The position numbers and the translations under genes are program-made. The notes under the pieces were generated by a model. That model was not told where the DNA came from and did not search any database. It saw only the letters and a program-made list of their open reading frames with translations. This document shows positions 16,769 through 24,468 of a stretch of 63,524 nt of DNA, piece after piece; within the stretch, counting starts at the first letter, position 1, and each line of letters starts with the position of its first letter. Where the stretch lies: contig CALXNS010000105.1 of assembly GCA_944389815.1 (NCBI GenBank), positions 1 to 63,524 of the forward strand, read 5' to 3'. Source of the DNA: an uncultured Victivallis sp. GTDB lineage: Bacteria > Verrucomicrobiota > Lentisphaeria > Victivallales > Victivallaceae.

Positions 16769-18480
16769 GTGAAAATAAGATGAATGATCCGAAATATCGC
16801 TACCCGCAGCCGATTCCGATCGAGAACCGGCAGTGGCCGGACCGGGTGATCTCCCGGGCGCCGATATGGGCGTCAGTTGATTTGCGCGACGGCAACCAGG
16901 CGCTGCCGGAACCGATGAACCCCGAACACAAGCTCGAATATTTCAACATGTTGCTCGGCATCGGATTTCGTGAAATTGAGGTGGCCTTCCCCTCCGCATC
17001 TCAGGACGATTACAACTTCGTGCGGATGCTGATCGAAAAGAATCTGATCCCGCAGAACGTGCGTATTTCCGTCCTCACCCAGGCGCGCCGTCACCTGATT
17101 GAGAAGACCGTCGAGTCGCTCAAGGGCGTGCATCAGGCCATTTTGCACTGTTATGTGCCGACCAGCGATCTGCACGGGCGGTTTGTTTTCGGCGACACCC
17201 GCGAAGAGGTGCTGCAGATGGCGGTCAACGGTACGCGGATGGTGCGCGAAGCGATCGAACGCGCCGGAATGCGCGACAGAATCGCGTATGAATTTTCACC
17301 GGAGGAGTTCACCGACAGCGATCTCGATTTCGTGGTCGATCTCTGCTGCCGCGTCAAGGAAGAGTGGGGCGCGGCGACGCCGGAGAGTTTCATCCTTAAT
17401 CTGCCGGCGACCGTCGAGCGGCGGCCGCCCAATCAGTATGCGGACATGATCGAGCTCTTCTGTCGGAAATATCCCTATTTGAACGAGACGACGATCAGCC
17501 TTCACGCCCACAACGATCAGGGGTGCGCGGTCGCCGCAAGCGAATTGGCGCTGCTCGCCGGCGCGACCCGCGTCGAGGGGACGGTTTTCGGCCACGGCGA
17601 ACGGACCGGCAATCTGGACATTTCCGTGCTGGCGCTGAATCTCGAATCGCGCGGAATCAAATCGAATCTGGATTTCTCCAACATGCCTGAAATCGTCCGC
17701 ATCGTCGAACGCAATTCCGGCATCGAAGTGCATCCGCGCCATCCGTATGCCGGGGATCTGGTGTTCACCGCGTTCTCCGGTTCGCATCAGGATGCGATCC
17801 GCAAGGGGTTGGAAAAACGCGAGGAGATTGCCGCATACTTCCATCAGGGCTGGAAGATTCCCTACCTGCACATCGATCCGGCCGATCTGGGGCGTCAGTA
17901 CGAGAAATTGATCAGAATCAACAGTCAGTCCGGAAAAGGTGGCGTGGTGTATGTGCTGGAGAAGGAGTTCGGCGTCTATCCGCCGAAGAGCATGCACCCG
18001 GAAATCGGCCGCGTAGTGCAGCAGATTGTCGATGAACGCGGCGGCGAAATCAATTCGACCGAACTCAAGAAGATTTTCGACGAGAACTTCGTCAACGTTG
18101 AGGGACCGTATCGGATGGAAAATTATCAGCGCGCCTCCGTCGGCGACCGCAGCGGTGCGACCTTCACCTGGATCGTCAACGGCGTCCGGCACGAATTGAC
18201 CGGTCAGGGGAACGGACCGTTGTCGGCGGTGGTGCATGCGTTGAAAAATTCCGGACTGATGCCGTTCTTCAAGCTGGAGGATTTTTCCGAACGTTCCCTC
18301 GGCAAGGATGCCGACGCGCACGCAATTGCATTCGTCGGGCTTCGTTACAGTGAGGATCCTGAACAGCATCAGTTGATTTACGGCGCCGGGGAACATGCGA
18401 ACATTGACCGTGCGGCGATCGCGGCGCTGGTCAGTGCGATGAACCGGGCGGTGGCGCTCGGCGCGTTCCCGAAACCCTGA
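16765..18480 (+). CDS. leuA: 2-isopropylmalate synthase (long LeuA form)
   Basis: It condenses acetyl-CoA with 2-oxoisovalerate, the first committed step to leucine. The 571-residue protein begins with the catalytic TIM barrel (WASVDLRDGNQALPEPM; metal-binding HAHNDQGCAVAASELALLAG) and ends in the regulatory domain that binds leucine (SGATFTWIVNGVRHELTG and SAVVHALKNSG). The length and N-terminal extension (YPQPIPIENRQWPDRVI) match the long actinobacterial/fungal-like subtype. The GTG at 16765 overlaps the larB stop and is preceded by AGGAAG; an ATG five codons later is possible. No other leu gene is nearby, so the pairing with larB is odd. Confidence 0.95.
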   Translation: MSENKMNDPKYRYPQPIPIENRQWPDRVISRAPIWASVDLRDGNQALPEPMNPEHKLEYFNMLLGIGFREIEVAFPSASQDDYNFVRMLIEKNLIPQNVRISVLTQARRHLIEKTVESLKGVHQAILHCYVPTSDLHGRFVFGDTREEVLQMAVNGTRMVREAIERAGMRDRIAYEFSPEEFTDSDLDFVVDLCCRVKEEWGAATPESFILNLPATVERRPPNQYADMIELFCRKYPYLNETTISLHAHNDQGCAVAASELALLAGATRVEGTVFGHGERTGNLDISVLALNLESRGIKSNLDFSNMPEIVRIVERNSGIEVHPRHPYAGDLVFTAFSGSHQDAIRKGLEKREEIAAYFHQGWKIPYLHIDPADLGRQYEKLIRINSQSGKGGVVYVLEKEFGVYPPKSMHPEIGRVVQQIVDERGGEINSTELKKIFDENFVNVEGPYRMENYQRASVGDRSGATFTWIVNGVRHELTGQGNGPLSAVVHALKNSGLMPFFKLEDFSERSLGKDADAHAIAFVGLRYSEDPEQHQLIYGAGEHANIDRAAIAALVSAMNRAVALGAFPKP

Positions 18481-18498
18481 TGCGCCGCGGGGGGGAAT

Positions 18499-19689
18499 AT
18501 GAACGAAATCACGCGTGCGCGCATCTGGTTTCTGGGGCTGGTGCTGCTGATTGTGCTGGTTGCGCATCTTTTGTTTTTCATGTTTTTCATGCACCATGGC
18601 AGTGCGGATGTCGCGCAATCGGTGGAAACGGAGCAGTTGAGCCGCGAAGCGGGACATGAAGTCGCCGCGCAGGTCGCCTCTGCGGCGCCGGCGCAGGAAG
18701 TGGCGTCTTCGCAACTTCCGGAAAAGCGTTCCTTCTGGTCACGGCTCTTCTCGTGGGGAAAGAGTGCGGAAAAGAAACCGATTACGCCGGTTCCCGCCGC
18801 TCCGCCCAAACCGGTTGTCTACCGTTACAAGAAGCCGACCGGAAATCCGAACTTCGCCAAGCCGTTCGATTACAGCAATACCATCCATGGGGATCTGGCC
18901 GCGGATGTGGTGCCCGGCAGCTCCGGCGCCCGGAGCGGGATTCTGGTGGATCTCACGACCCGGAAGGTGCTGTGGGAGAAGAACAGCCGCCAACCGGTTC
19001 CCGTGGCGTCGATGGTCAAGATGATGACGCTTTACACGACGTTTGAAGTGTTGGAGAAAGTGCCCGGCATTTCGCTGGAGACGCCGGTTAAAATCTCTCC
19101 GACCGTGCTCAAGGTGCCGCGCACCGGCATCATCTGGCTGGATCCGCGCGAAACGTTTCCGCTCGGCGATCTGCTCAAGGCGGTAACGATCAAAAGCGCC
19201 AACGACGCGGCGACGATGGTCGCGGAATTCATCGGCAACGGCGACGTGAACCGTTTCATCCTCGCGATGAACGGCAACGCGCGGGAACTGGGCATGACCG
19301 ATTCGAAATTCGTCAGCCCGAATGGATTGAAGGATCCGAAGGAGGGGAATTCCCTCTCTTCGGCGCGCGACATGGTGCTCCTGGCGGAGCAGCTGCTCGA
19401 ATATCCGCCGGTGATGAAATGGACGACAACGAAGGTGGATTACGTTCGGGAGGGGGATAAGAAAACCGTTCTGACCGCCACCAATCACCTGGTCAACCCG
19501 CGTTGGCCGGGCGTGGACGGGATGAAGACCGGTTACACGTCCGACGCCGGATATTGTCTGACGTTCACGGTGCTGCGCGACGGGCGGCGGATGGTCGGCT
19601 GCGTGACCGGGTTCAAGGAGGGGCGCGACCGAGACCGTTTCTGCCGGAAACTGATTGACTGGGGGTATGCGCGGGCGGCTCAGCTTTAA
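18499..19689 (+). CDS. D-alanyl-D-alanine carboxypeptidase (S11, PBP5/6-like)
   Basis: It trims the terminal D-Ala of peptidoglycan stem peptides. The 396-residue protein has one N-terminal membrane anchor (residues 10-31) and a Lys/Pro-rich linker to about residue 110. The S11 transpeptidase fold follows, with all three motifs: SMVK (S171, K174), SAN (233-235) and KTG (343-345). Anchoring is N-terminal, whereas classical PBP5 uses a C-terminal amphipathic helix, and the C-terminal PBP5 beta domain is absent. It starts 18 bp after leuA, with GGGGGG as ribosome binding site. Confidence 0.9.
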   Translation: MNEITRARIWFLGLVLLIVLVAHLLFFMFFMHHGSADVAQSVETEQLSREAGHEVAAQVASAAPAQEVASSQLPEKRSFWSRLFSWGKSAEKKPITPVPAAPPKPVVYRYKKPTGNPNFAKPFDYSNTIHGDLAADVVPGSSGARSGILVDLTTRKVLWEKNSRQPVPVASMVKMMTLYTTFEVLEKVPGISLETPVKISPTVLKVPRTGIIWLDPRETFPLGDLLKAVTIKSANDAATMVAEFIGNGDVNRFILAMNGNARELGMTDSKFVSPNGLKDPKEGNSLSSARDMVLLAEQLLEYPPVMKWTTTKVDYVREGDKKTVLTATNHLVNPRWPGVDGMKTGYTSDAGYCLTFTVLRDGRRMVGCVTGFKEGRDRDRFCRKLIDWGYARAAQL

Positions 19690-19697
19690 CCGGGAAA

Positions 19698-20921
19698 ATG
19701 GAACACAACAGGGAGATGACCGGTCTTATGGTGCAATTCGAGAAACGGTTGATCTGCGACCCCCGTCCGGGTTGCGAATGGGCGGAGAAAATGGTGTTGA
19801 ATCCGGCGCTGGTGCGCGACCCGTCCGATCCGGATGTGATCCACATGCTTTTTCGTGCCACGGGACCGTGGCGCGCGAAACAGCGGCCCGGGTGTCCGTT
19901 GCCGTATCCGATTTTCGCGGGATACGCGGTGAGTCGCGACCGCGGGGAGCATTGGGAGTTTGATTTTTCCCGCCCGGCACTCGCACCGGCGCTCGCTTAT
20001 GAACGGGAAGCGATCCGCCGCGTCAATTGTGCGGGAGAGGAAGTGTTCGATTACGCCAACGGCTGCATCGAGGATCCCCGCATTTTCCCGTTTGAAGGAA
20101 AACTCTATTGTTCGGTTGCGTGCCGGGTGTTTCCGCCGGGACCGTACTGGATCAAGGATGATCCGGTGCAGTGCATGCCGCAGTGGGCGCTCGACCCGGC
20201 GCACGGTCTCGGAAACGCCGTCACCGGAAATACCACCGTGACGTTGCTTTTCGAACTCGATCTTGAACGACTTGCCGCGCGCGATTATGACCATGCATTC
20301 CGTTATGTCGCGCCGCTGCACGAACCGGATACCAGCGACGACCGGGATGCATTTCTTTTTCCGCGCCGGCTCGAAATCGGCGGGAAAAGGTGGATCGCCT
20401 GTCTGCACCGGCCGCAGAAACCCGGCAATTACGCAGAAGGACGCGACGTTTCCGGGCCATCGATCTTTCTTTCGCTTGCAGAGGAAATTTCTGATTTCAG
20501 CGCGGGACGGAGTCGCCATTTCGTGCTCGCGCAGCCGCAGTTTCCGTGGGAAGCCGACCGGATCGGCGCAAGCTGGGCGCCGCTGGAGCTCTCCCCGGGC
20601 GAATGGCTGCTGCCCTATCACGGCAAACAGGATGCTCGTGTCGGTTACACGCAGTCGTTTCTGCTTTTGCAGGAACGGGCCGACGACATCCCGGAAGTGA
20701 CGGCGCGTCCCGCCGGACGGATGCTTTACGCCGATCAGCCGTGGGAGCTGGAAGGCGAATTCACCACCCCGTGCCTCTTCAGCTGCTCCGGCATCGTGCT
20801 GGATGACGGCAGACTGCTCATGGGTTACGGCGCGGCGGACACCCGAATCGGGTTGGCGAGCTGCAATTTCGCCACGCTGATTGCCGAGCTCCGGAGTTGC
20901 GAAGAGCGCGTCACGGCCTGA
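19698..20921 (+). CDS. GH130-family glycoside phosphorylase or hydrolase
   Basis: The 407-residue protein has the five-bladed beta-propeller signs of GH130: NPALVRDPSDPDVIHMLFRA near the start, the catalytic region GCIEDPRIFPFEGKLY, LFPRR, and the closing GRLLMGYGAADTRIGLASCNFATL. GH130 enzymes phosphorolyse or hydrolyse beta-mannosides, such as mannosyl-glucose or mannosyl-N-acetylglucosamine from host N-glycans. There is no signal peptide, so it acts in the cytoplasm on imported oligosaccharides. The ATG at 19698 is taken as the start, but ATG at 19716 or 19728 is possible. Subfamily and substrate cannot be read by eye. Confidence 0.82.
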   Translation: MEHNREMTGLMVQFEKRLICDPRPGCEWAEKMVLNPALVRDPSDPDVIHMLFRATGPWRAKQRPGCPLPYPIFAGYAVSRDRGEHWEFDFSRPALAPALAYEREAIRRVNCAGEEVFDYANGCIEDPRIFPFEGKLYCSVACRVFPPGPYWIKDDPVQCMPQWALDPAHGLGNAVTGNTTVTLLFELDLERLAARDYDHAFRYVAPLHEPDTSDDRDAFLFPRRLEIGGKRWIACLHRPQKPGNYAEGRDVSGPSIFLSLAEEISDFSAGRSRHFVLAQPQFPWEADRIGASWAPLELSPGEWLLPYHGKQDARVGYTQSFLLLQERADDIPEVTARPAGRMLYADQPWELEGEFTTPCLFSCSGIVLDDGRLLMGYGAADTRIGLASCNFATLIAELRSCEERVTA

Positions 20922-20924
20922 AAA

Positions 20925-20950
20925 TCCTTCCCGGTTGATTCCGGGGAGGA
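20925..20950 (+). terminator. hairpin after the GH130 gene, possible terminator
   Basis: TCCTTCCCGG (20925-20934) pairs with CCGGGGAGGA (20941-20950), one G-T wobble, 6-nt loop, starting four bases after the stop. No T run follows, so intrinsic termination would be weak. Confidence 0.4.
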
Positions 20951-20970
20951 GGAATTCGAAATTCAGATGG

Positions 20971-20990
20971 TTCGATAAAAAAATACCGAA
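20971..20990 (+). promoter_or_regulatory. palindromic operator 1 upstream of rex
   Basis: Half-sites TTCGATA and TACCGAA flank six A-rich bases. It is the first of three related 20-bp sites in front of the rex-hyd operon, about 60 bp upstream of the -35 box. Confidence 0.65.
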
Positions 20991-21024
20991 GTGTTTATGG
21001 TGACTTCTTCGTAAAAACGGATGA

Positions 21025-21044
21025 TTCGATAAAAAAATATCGAA
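21025..21044 (+). promoter_or_regulatory. palindromic operator 2 upstream of rex
   Basis: Perfect inverted repeat TTCGATA / TATCGAA with six A between, ending seven bases before the -35 box of the rex promoter. Confidence 0.7.
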
Positions 21045-21051
21045 AAGTGAC

Positions 21052-21080
21052 TTGCATTTTTCACCGGATGGATATATTTT
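21052..21080 (+). promoter_or_regulatory. rex-hydCBA promoter
   Basis: TTGCAT (21052-21057), 17 bp, TATTTT (21075-21080), within the AT-rich run GATATATTTTAAG. Operator 2 lies just upstream and operator 3 covers the expected transcription start region, so bound repressor would block polymerase. Confidence 0.6.
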
Positions 21081-21090
21081 AAGAACATAG

Positions 21091-21110
21091 TTCGGTAAAA
21101 TAATACCGAA
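21091..21110 (+). promoter_or_regulatory. palindromic operator 3 at the rex transcription start
   Basis: Perfect inverted repeat TTCGGTA / TACCGAA around AAATAA, beginning ten bases after the -10 box. It is followed by a leader of about 170 bases before the rex ATG in which I see no known riboswitch. Confidence 0.75.
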
Positions 21111-21276
21111 ACCGGAGAGTGTGTTTTTTGATTCTCAGACACCCCCGGATGAGAAGATGAGGCTGCCGGCCATCGGCGCGGCTTTCCGTAAAAAAGGACG
21201 GAAGGGGCGTTGGGGCCGGTTTGTGCCGTTTAGAGTCAAATTAAGCGGGGCTAATTCGAACAGGTCATAGTGCGCC

Positions 21277-21939
21277 ATGGGAAATGTGAAGGTACAGAAA
21301 CTGCCGACGATTCGGCGTCTGCCGACATATTTGTACAAGCTTTCAGAGATGCGCAAAGCGGGGGTTTCGATTGTGGCGACGCCGGAACTGGCGCGTTACA
21401 TGAATCTCGGCGAGATCGTCATCCGGAAGGATCTTGCGGTCACGGGAGTGACCGGGCAGCCCGGGGTCGGTTACAAGGTGAAGGAACTGATCGAGGCGAT
21501 CAAAAGCTACCTCAACTGGGACAACAGTTCCGAAGCGGTGCTGGTTGGAGCGGGATCGCTGGGCAGTGCGCTGCTGGGGTACGAGGGGTTCGAGGAGTAC
21601 GGGTTGCGGATCATCGCGGCGTTCGACGCGTCGCCGGATAAAATCGGCACGGAAGTGCACGGCCGTACGGTGTTCGATGTGGAGCGTTTGTCGGAACTGG
21701 CGCGCCGTCTTCAGGTGCGCATGGGCATCATCTGCGTGCCGGCGGCGCACGCCCAGGAGGTGGCGGACCGGATGGTTGCCGGAGGAATCCGGGCGATCTG
21801 GAACTTTGCCAACGTGAGTTTGAGCGTACCGGATGACGTAATCGTTCAACGGGAGGTGATCGCCGGAGGGCTGGCGGTTCTTTCCGTGAAGATGAATCGG
21901 AAACTGGCCGGGGAAGAGGACGCCGGTCAGCTCGGTTGA
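21277..21939 (+). CDS. rex: redox-sensing transcriptional repressor Rex
   Basis: Rex binds DNA when NAD+ is high and lets go when NADH rises. The 220-residue protein has the N-terminal winged helix (TIRRLPTYLYKLSEMRKAGVSIVATPELARYMN, then IRKDLAVTG) and a Rossmann domain with GAGSLGSALLGYEGFEEYGLRIIAAFD, the NAD(H) site. The C-terminal domain-swap helix is present. The ATG has only a weak upstream AGG. It is the first gene of an operon with hydC, hydB and hydA, so it most likely controls hydrogenase and itself through the three upstream palindromes. Its DNA-recognition helix is worth comparing with standard Rex because the operators are not the usual TTGTGAA type. Confidence 0.94.
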   Translation: MGNVKVQKLPTIRRLPTYLYKLSEMRKAGVSIVATPELARYMNLGEIVIRKDLAVTGVTGQPGVGYKVKELIEAIKSYLNWDNSSEAVLVGAGSLGSALLGYEGFEEYGLRIIAAFDASPDKIGTEVHGRTVFDVERLSELARRLQVRMGIICVPAAHAQEVADRMVAGGIRAIWNFANVSLSVPDDVIVQREVIAGGLAVLSVKMNRKLAGEEDAGQLG

Positions 21940-21996
21940 TTGTGATGCGTGGAACGAAACATTTCCAATGGGAACAATAAAAGGCAAGGAGCGAAA

Positions 21997-22509
21997 ATGC
22001 AGGAAACCATGGAAACAACCCAGGCGATGATCGATCATCTCGCCGCGGTAAACAAGATTCTCGAGAAGAACAACTATTCGGAAGCCCGTCTGATTCCGAT
22101 TCTTCAGGAGGTGCAGGCGGTCTACAAATATCTGTCGAAGGATATGATCAGTTATGTGGCCACCAGCATCGGCGTTCCGCCGTCGCGGGTCTACGGAGTT
22201 GCGACCTTCTACGCGCATTTCTCGCTTCAGCCGAAAGGGCGTCACATCATCAAGCTCTGCGATGGTACCGCCTGCCACGTGAAGAAATCCCACGGTATTC
22301 TCAATGCGCTCTATGAGAAGTTGAATCTCTCCGCGGACAAGCGCACCACCGACGATTTGCTCTTCACCATTGAAACGGTCAGCTGCCTCGGCGCCTGCGG
22401 ACTTGCGCCGGTCATGGTCGTCGACGAGGATGTTTACGGGCAGGTCACGCCGGAACAGGCCTGCGAAGTGGTGGATAAACTGATCGCCGGCGAAAAGGCC
22501 GCAAAATAA
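21997..22509 (+). CDS. hydC: NADH-dependent [FeFe] hydrogenase, HydC/NuoE-like [2Fe-2S] subunit
   Basis: This is a 170-residue thioredoxin-like ferredoxin of the 24-kDa NuoE family. The four cluster ligands lie in KLCDGTACHVKKS and ETVSCLGACGLAPV. The N-terminal helical bundle LIPILQEVQAVYKYLSKDMISYVA and the motif VYGVATFYAHFSLQPKG are typical. It passes electrons within the HydABC complex. The ATG at 21997 follows AAGGAGCGAAA; the upstream frame is not coding. Confidence 0.93.
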   Translation: MQETMETTQAMIDHLAAVNKILEKNNYSEARLIPILQEVQAVYKYLSKDMISYVATSIGVPPSRVYGVATFYAHFSLQPKGRHIIKLCDGTACHVKKSHGILNALYEKLNLSADKRTTDDLLFTIETVSCLGACGLAPVMVVDEDVYGQVTPEQACEVVDKLIAGEKAAK

Positions 22510-22533
22510 TCAAGCAGGAAAGATTGCAATAAA

Positions 22534-24438
22534 ATGAGTACCGAAACTGTCAAGACTGTCGATCTCGATAAAATCGCCGCCGATTACAAGGCCGCGGCTT
22601 CCAAAATCAAACGCCGGATCATCATCTGCGGCGGCACCGGCTGCGTGGCCAACGGTTCGCTCGATGTCCGCGACGCGCTGGCGGAGGCGCTCAAGAACGC
22701 CGGAGTTGACGTCACGCTCGAACTGAAGAAAGAAGAGGAGCACACCGGCACCTATATTTCCAAATCCGGTTGCCAGGGATTCTGCCAGATGGGGCCGTTG
22801 CTCCACATCGAACCCGAGGATATTCTGTACACCAAGGTGAAAGTGGCGGACGTGCCGGAGATCGTCGAACGCACTCTGATCAAGGGCGAAGTCATCGACC
22901 GGCTGCTTTTCGTGCACCCGCAGACCGGAGTCCACTGCAAGGGCGACCATGATATTCCGTTCTATACGCGGCAGAAGCGGGTCGTGCTGGCGAACTGCCG
23001 CATTGAACCTTCGTGCGTGCGTGAATACATTGCGCGCGGCGGCTACTTCGGCGCCCGCAAGGCGGTGTTGGAAATGACCCCGGAAGAGGTCTGCCAGACC
23101 GCGATCGATTCCGGACTGCGCGGGCGCGGCGGCGGCGGTTTCCCGACCGGACTCAAGTGGAAGTTCACTCTCGCCAGCAAGAACGACAAGAAATATGTCA
23201 TCTGCAACGGCGACGAAGGCGACCCGGGTGCATTCATGGACCGTTCGGTCATGGAGGGGAACCCGCACGCGGTGCTCGAAGGAATGATGATTGCGGCGCG
23301 GGCGATCGGCGCCGATGAGGGTTACGTTTACGTTCGGGCGGAATATCCGCTGGCGGTGACGCGCATGCGCGCCGCGGTGAAGGACGCCGAAGAGATCGGC
23401 GTGCTGGGCGAACATCTTTTCGGGAGCGATTTCAATTTCCGCGTCACGGTGATGGAAGGCGCGGGCGCCTTCGTTTGCGGCGAAGAGACCGCGCTGATCG
23501 CGTCGATCGAAGGTAAGCGCGGCATGCCGCGTCCGAAGCCGCCGTTCCCGGCGCAGAGCGGTCTGTGGGGAAAGCCGACGGTCATCAACAATGTCGAGAC
23601 GCTCGCATCGGTGCCGGGAATCTTCTACAAGGGCCCGGAACAGTACAGGTCGGTCGGCACCGAGAAGTCGCCGGGGACGAAGACCTTCGCATTGACCGGT
23701 CACGTGGCGAACACCGGTCTGATTGAAGTTCCGTTCGGCACGACGCTGCGCGAAATCGTCTACAACATCGGCGGCGGCGTCACCAACAACAAGGGCGAGG
23801 TGACGAACGAGGATTTCAAGGCGGTTCAGATCGGCGGTCCGTCGGGCGGCTGCCTGACGCCGGATATGCTCGATCTGCCGCTCGACTTCGATTCTCTGAA
23901 ATCGGTCGGCGCGATGGTTGGTTCCGGCGGTCTGGTGGTGATGAACAAACAGACCTGCATCGTCAAGATCGCGCGGTTCTTCATGCAGTTCACGCAGAAT
24001 GAATCCTGCGGCAAATGTGTTCCCTGCCGTGAGGGCACCAAGCAGATGCTTGCATTGCTCGATGACATCATCGAAGGGCGCGCCGACCGCCGGACGCTCG
24101 AACTGCTCGAAGAGACGGCGAGGGCGGTTCAGCTTGGTTCGCTCTGCGGCCTCGGGAAGACCGCCCCGAATCCGGTGCTTTCGACGCTGCGTTATTTCCG
24201 TGACGAATACGAGGCGCACGTGTTCCGCAAGACCTGTCCGACCGGTGAGTGCAAGGCGCTGGCCCGTCCGGAAATTCTCGCTGACAAGTGCAAGGGCTGC
24301 ACGGCCTGCGCCCGGAAGTGTCCGGTCGGCGCAATCAGCGGCAAGGTCAAGGAAGTGCATGTGATCGATGCGGACAAGTGCATCAAGTGCGGTGCCTGCA
24401 AGGCGGCCTGCCGGTTCGGCGCGATCATCGGGCTCTAA
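22534..24438 (+). CDS. hydB: NADH-dependent [FeFe] hydrogenase, HydB/NuoF-like flavoprotein subunit
   Basis: The 634-residue protein has three parts. An N-terminal thioredoxin-like [2Fe-2S] domain spans about residues 30-120 (CGGTGCVANGS, GCQGFCQMGPL). The NuoF core binds FMN and NADH (GRGGGGFPTGLKWKF, GDEGDPGAFMDRSVMEGNPH) and has a [4Fe-4S] site in ESCGKCVPCREGT. The C-terminal two-cluster ferredoxin has CKGCTACARKCP and CIKCGACKAAC. This architecture is that of HydB of trimeric electron-bifurcating hydrogenases, where NADH is oxidised and electrons merge with ferredoxin electrons to make H2. Genes are spaced 24 and 30 bp apart in the operon. Confidence 0.94.
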   Translation: MSTETVKTVDLDKIAADYKAAASKIKRRIIICGGTGCVANGSLDVRDALAEALKNAGVDVTLELKKEEEHTGTYISKSGCQGFCQMGPLLHIEPEDILYTKVKVADVPEIVERTLIKGEVIDRLLFVHPQTGVHCKGDHDIPFYTRQKRVVLANCRIEPSCVREYIARGGYFGARKAVLEMTPEEVCQTAIDSGLRGRGGGGFPTGLKWKFTLASKNDKKYVICNGDEGDPGAFMDRSVMEGNPHAVLEGMMIAARAIGADEGYVYVRAEYPLAVTRMRAAVKDAEEIGVLGEHLFGSDFNFRVTVMEGAGAFVCGEETALIASIEGKRGMPRPKPPFPAQSGLWGKPTVINNVETLASVPGIFYKGPEQYRSVGTEKSPGTKTFALTGHVANTGLIEVPFGTTLREIVYNIGGGVTNNKGEVTNEDFKAVQIGGPSGGCLTPDMLDLPLDFDSLKSVGAMVGSGGLVVMNKQTCIVKIARFFMQFTQNESCGKCVPCREGTKQMLALLDDIIEGRADRRTLELLEETARAVQLGSLCGLGKTAPNPVLSTLRYFRDEYEAHVFRKTCPTGECKALARPEILADKCKGCTACARKCPVGAISGKVKEVHVIDADKCIKCGACKAACRFGAIIGL

Positions 24439-24468
24439 CGCAAATTCAAGGAAAGTGGAATAAATAAA

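Noticed and set aside
21111..21276. Long rex leader as a riboswitch
   Set aside because: I see no match to a known riboswitch core and no clear terminator or sequestering helix; it is left as an unexplained leader.
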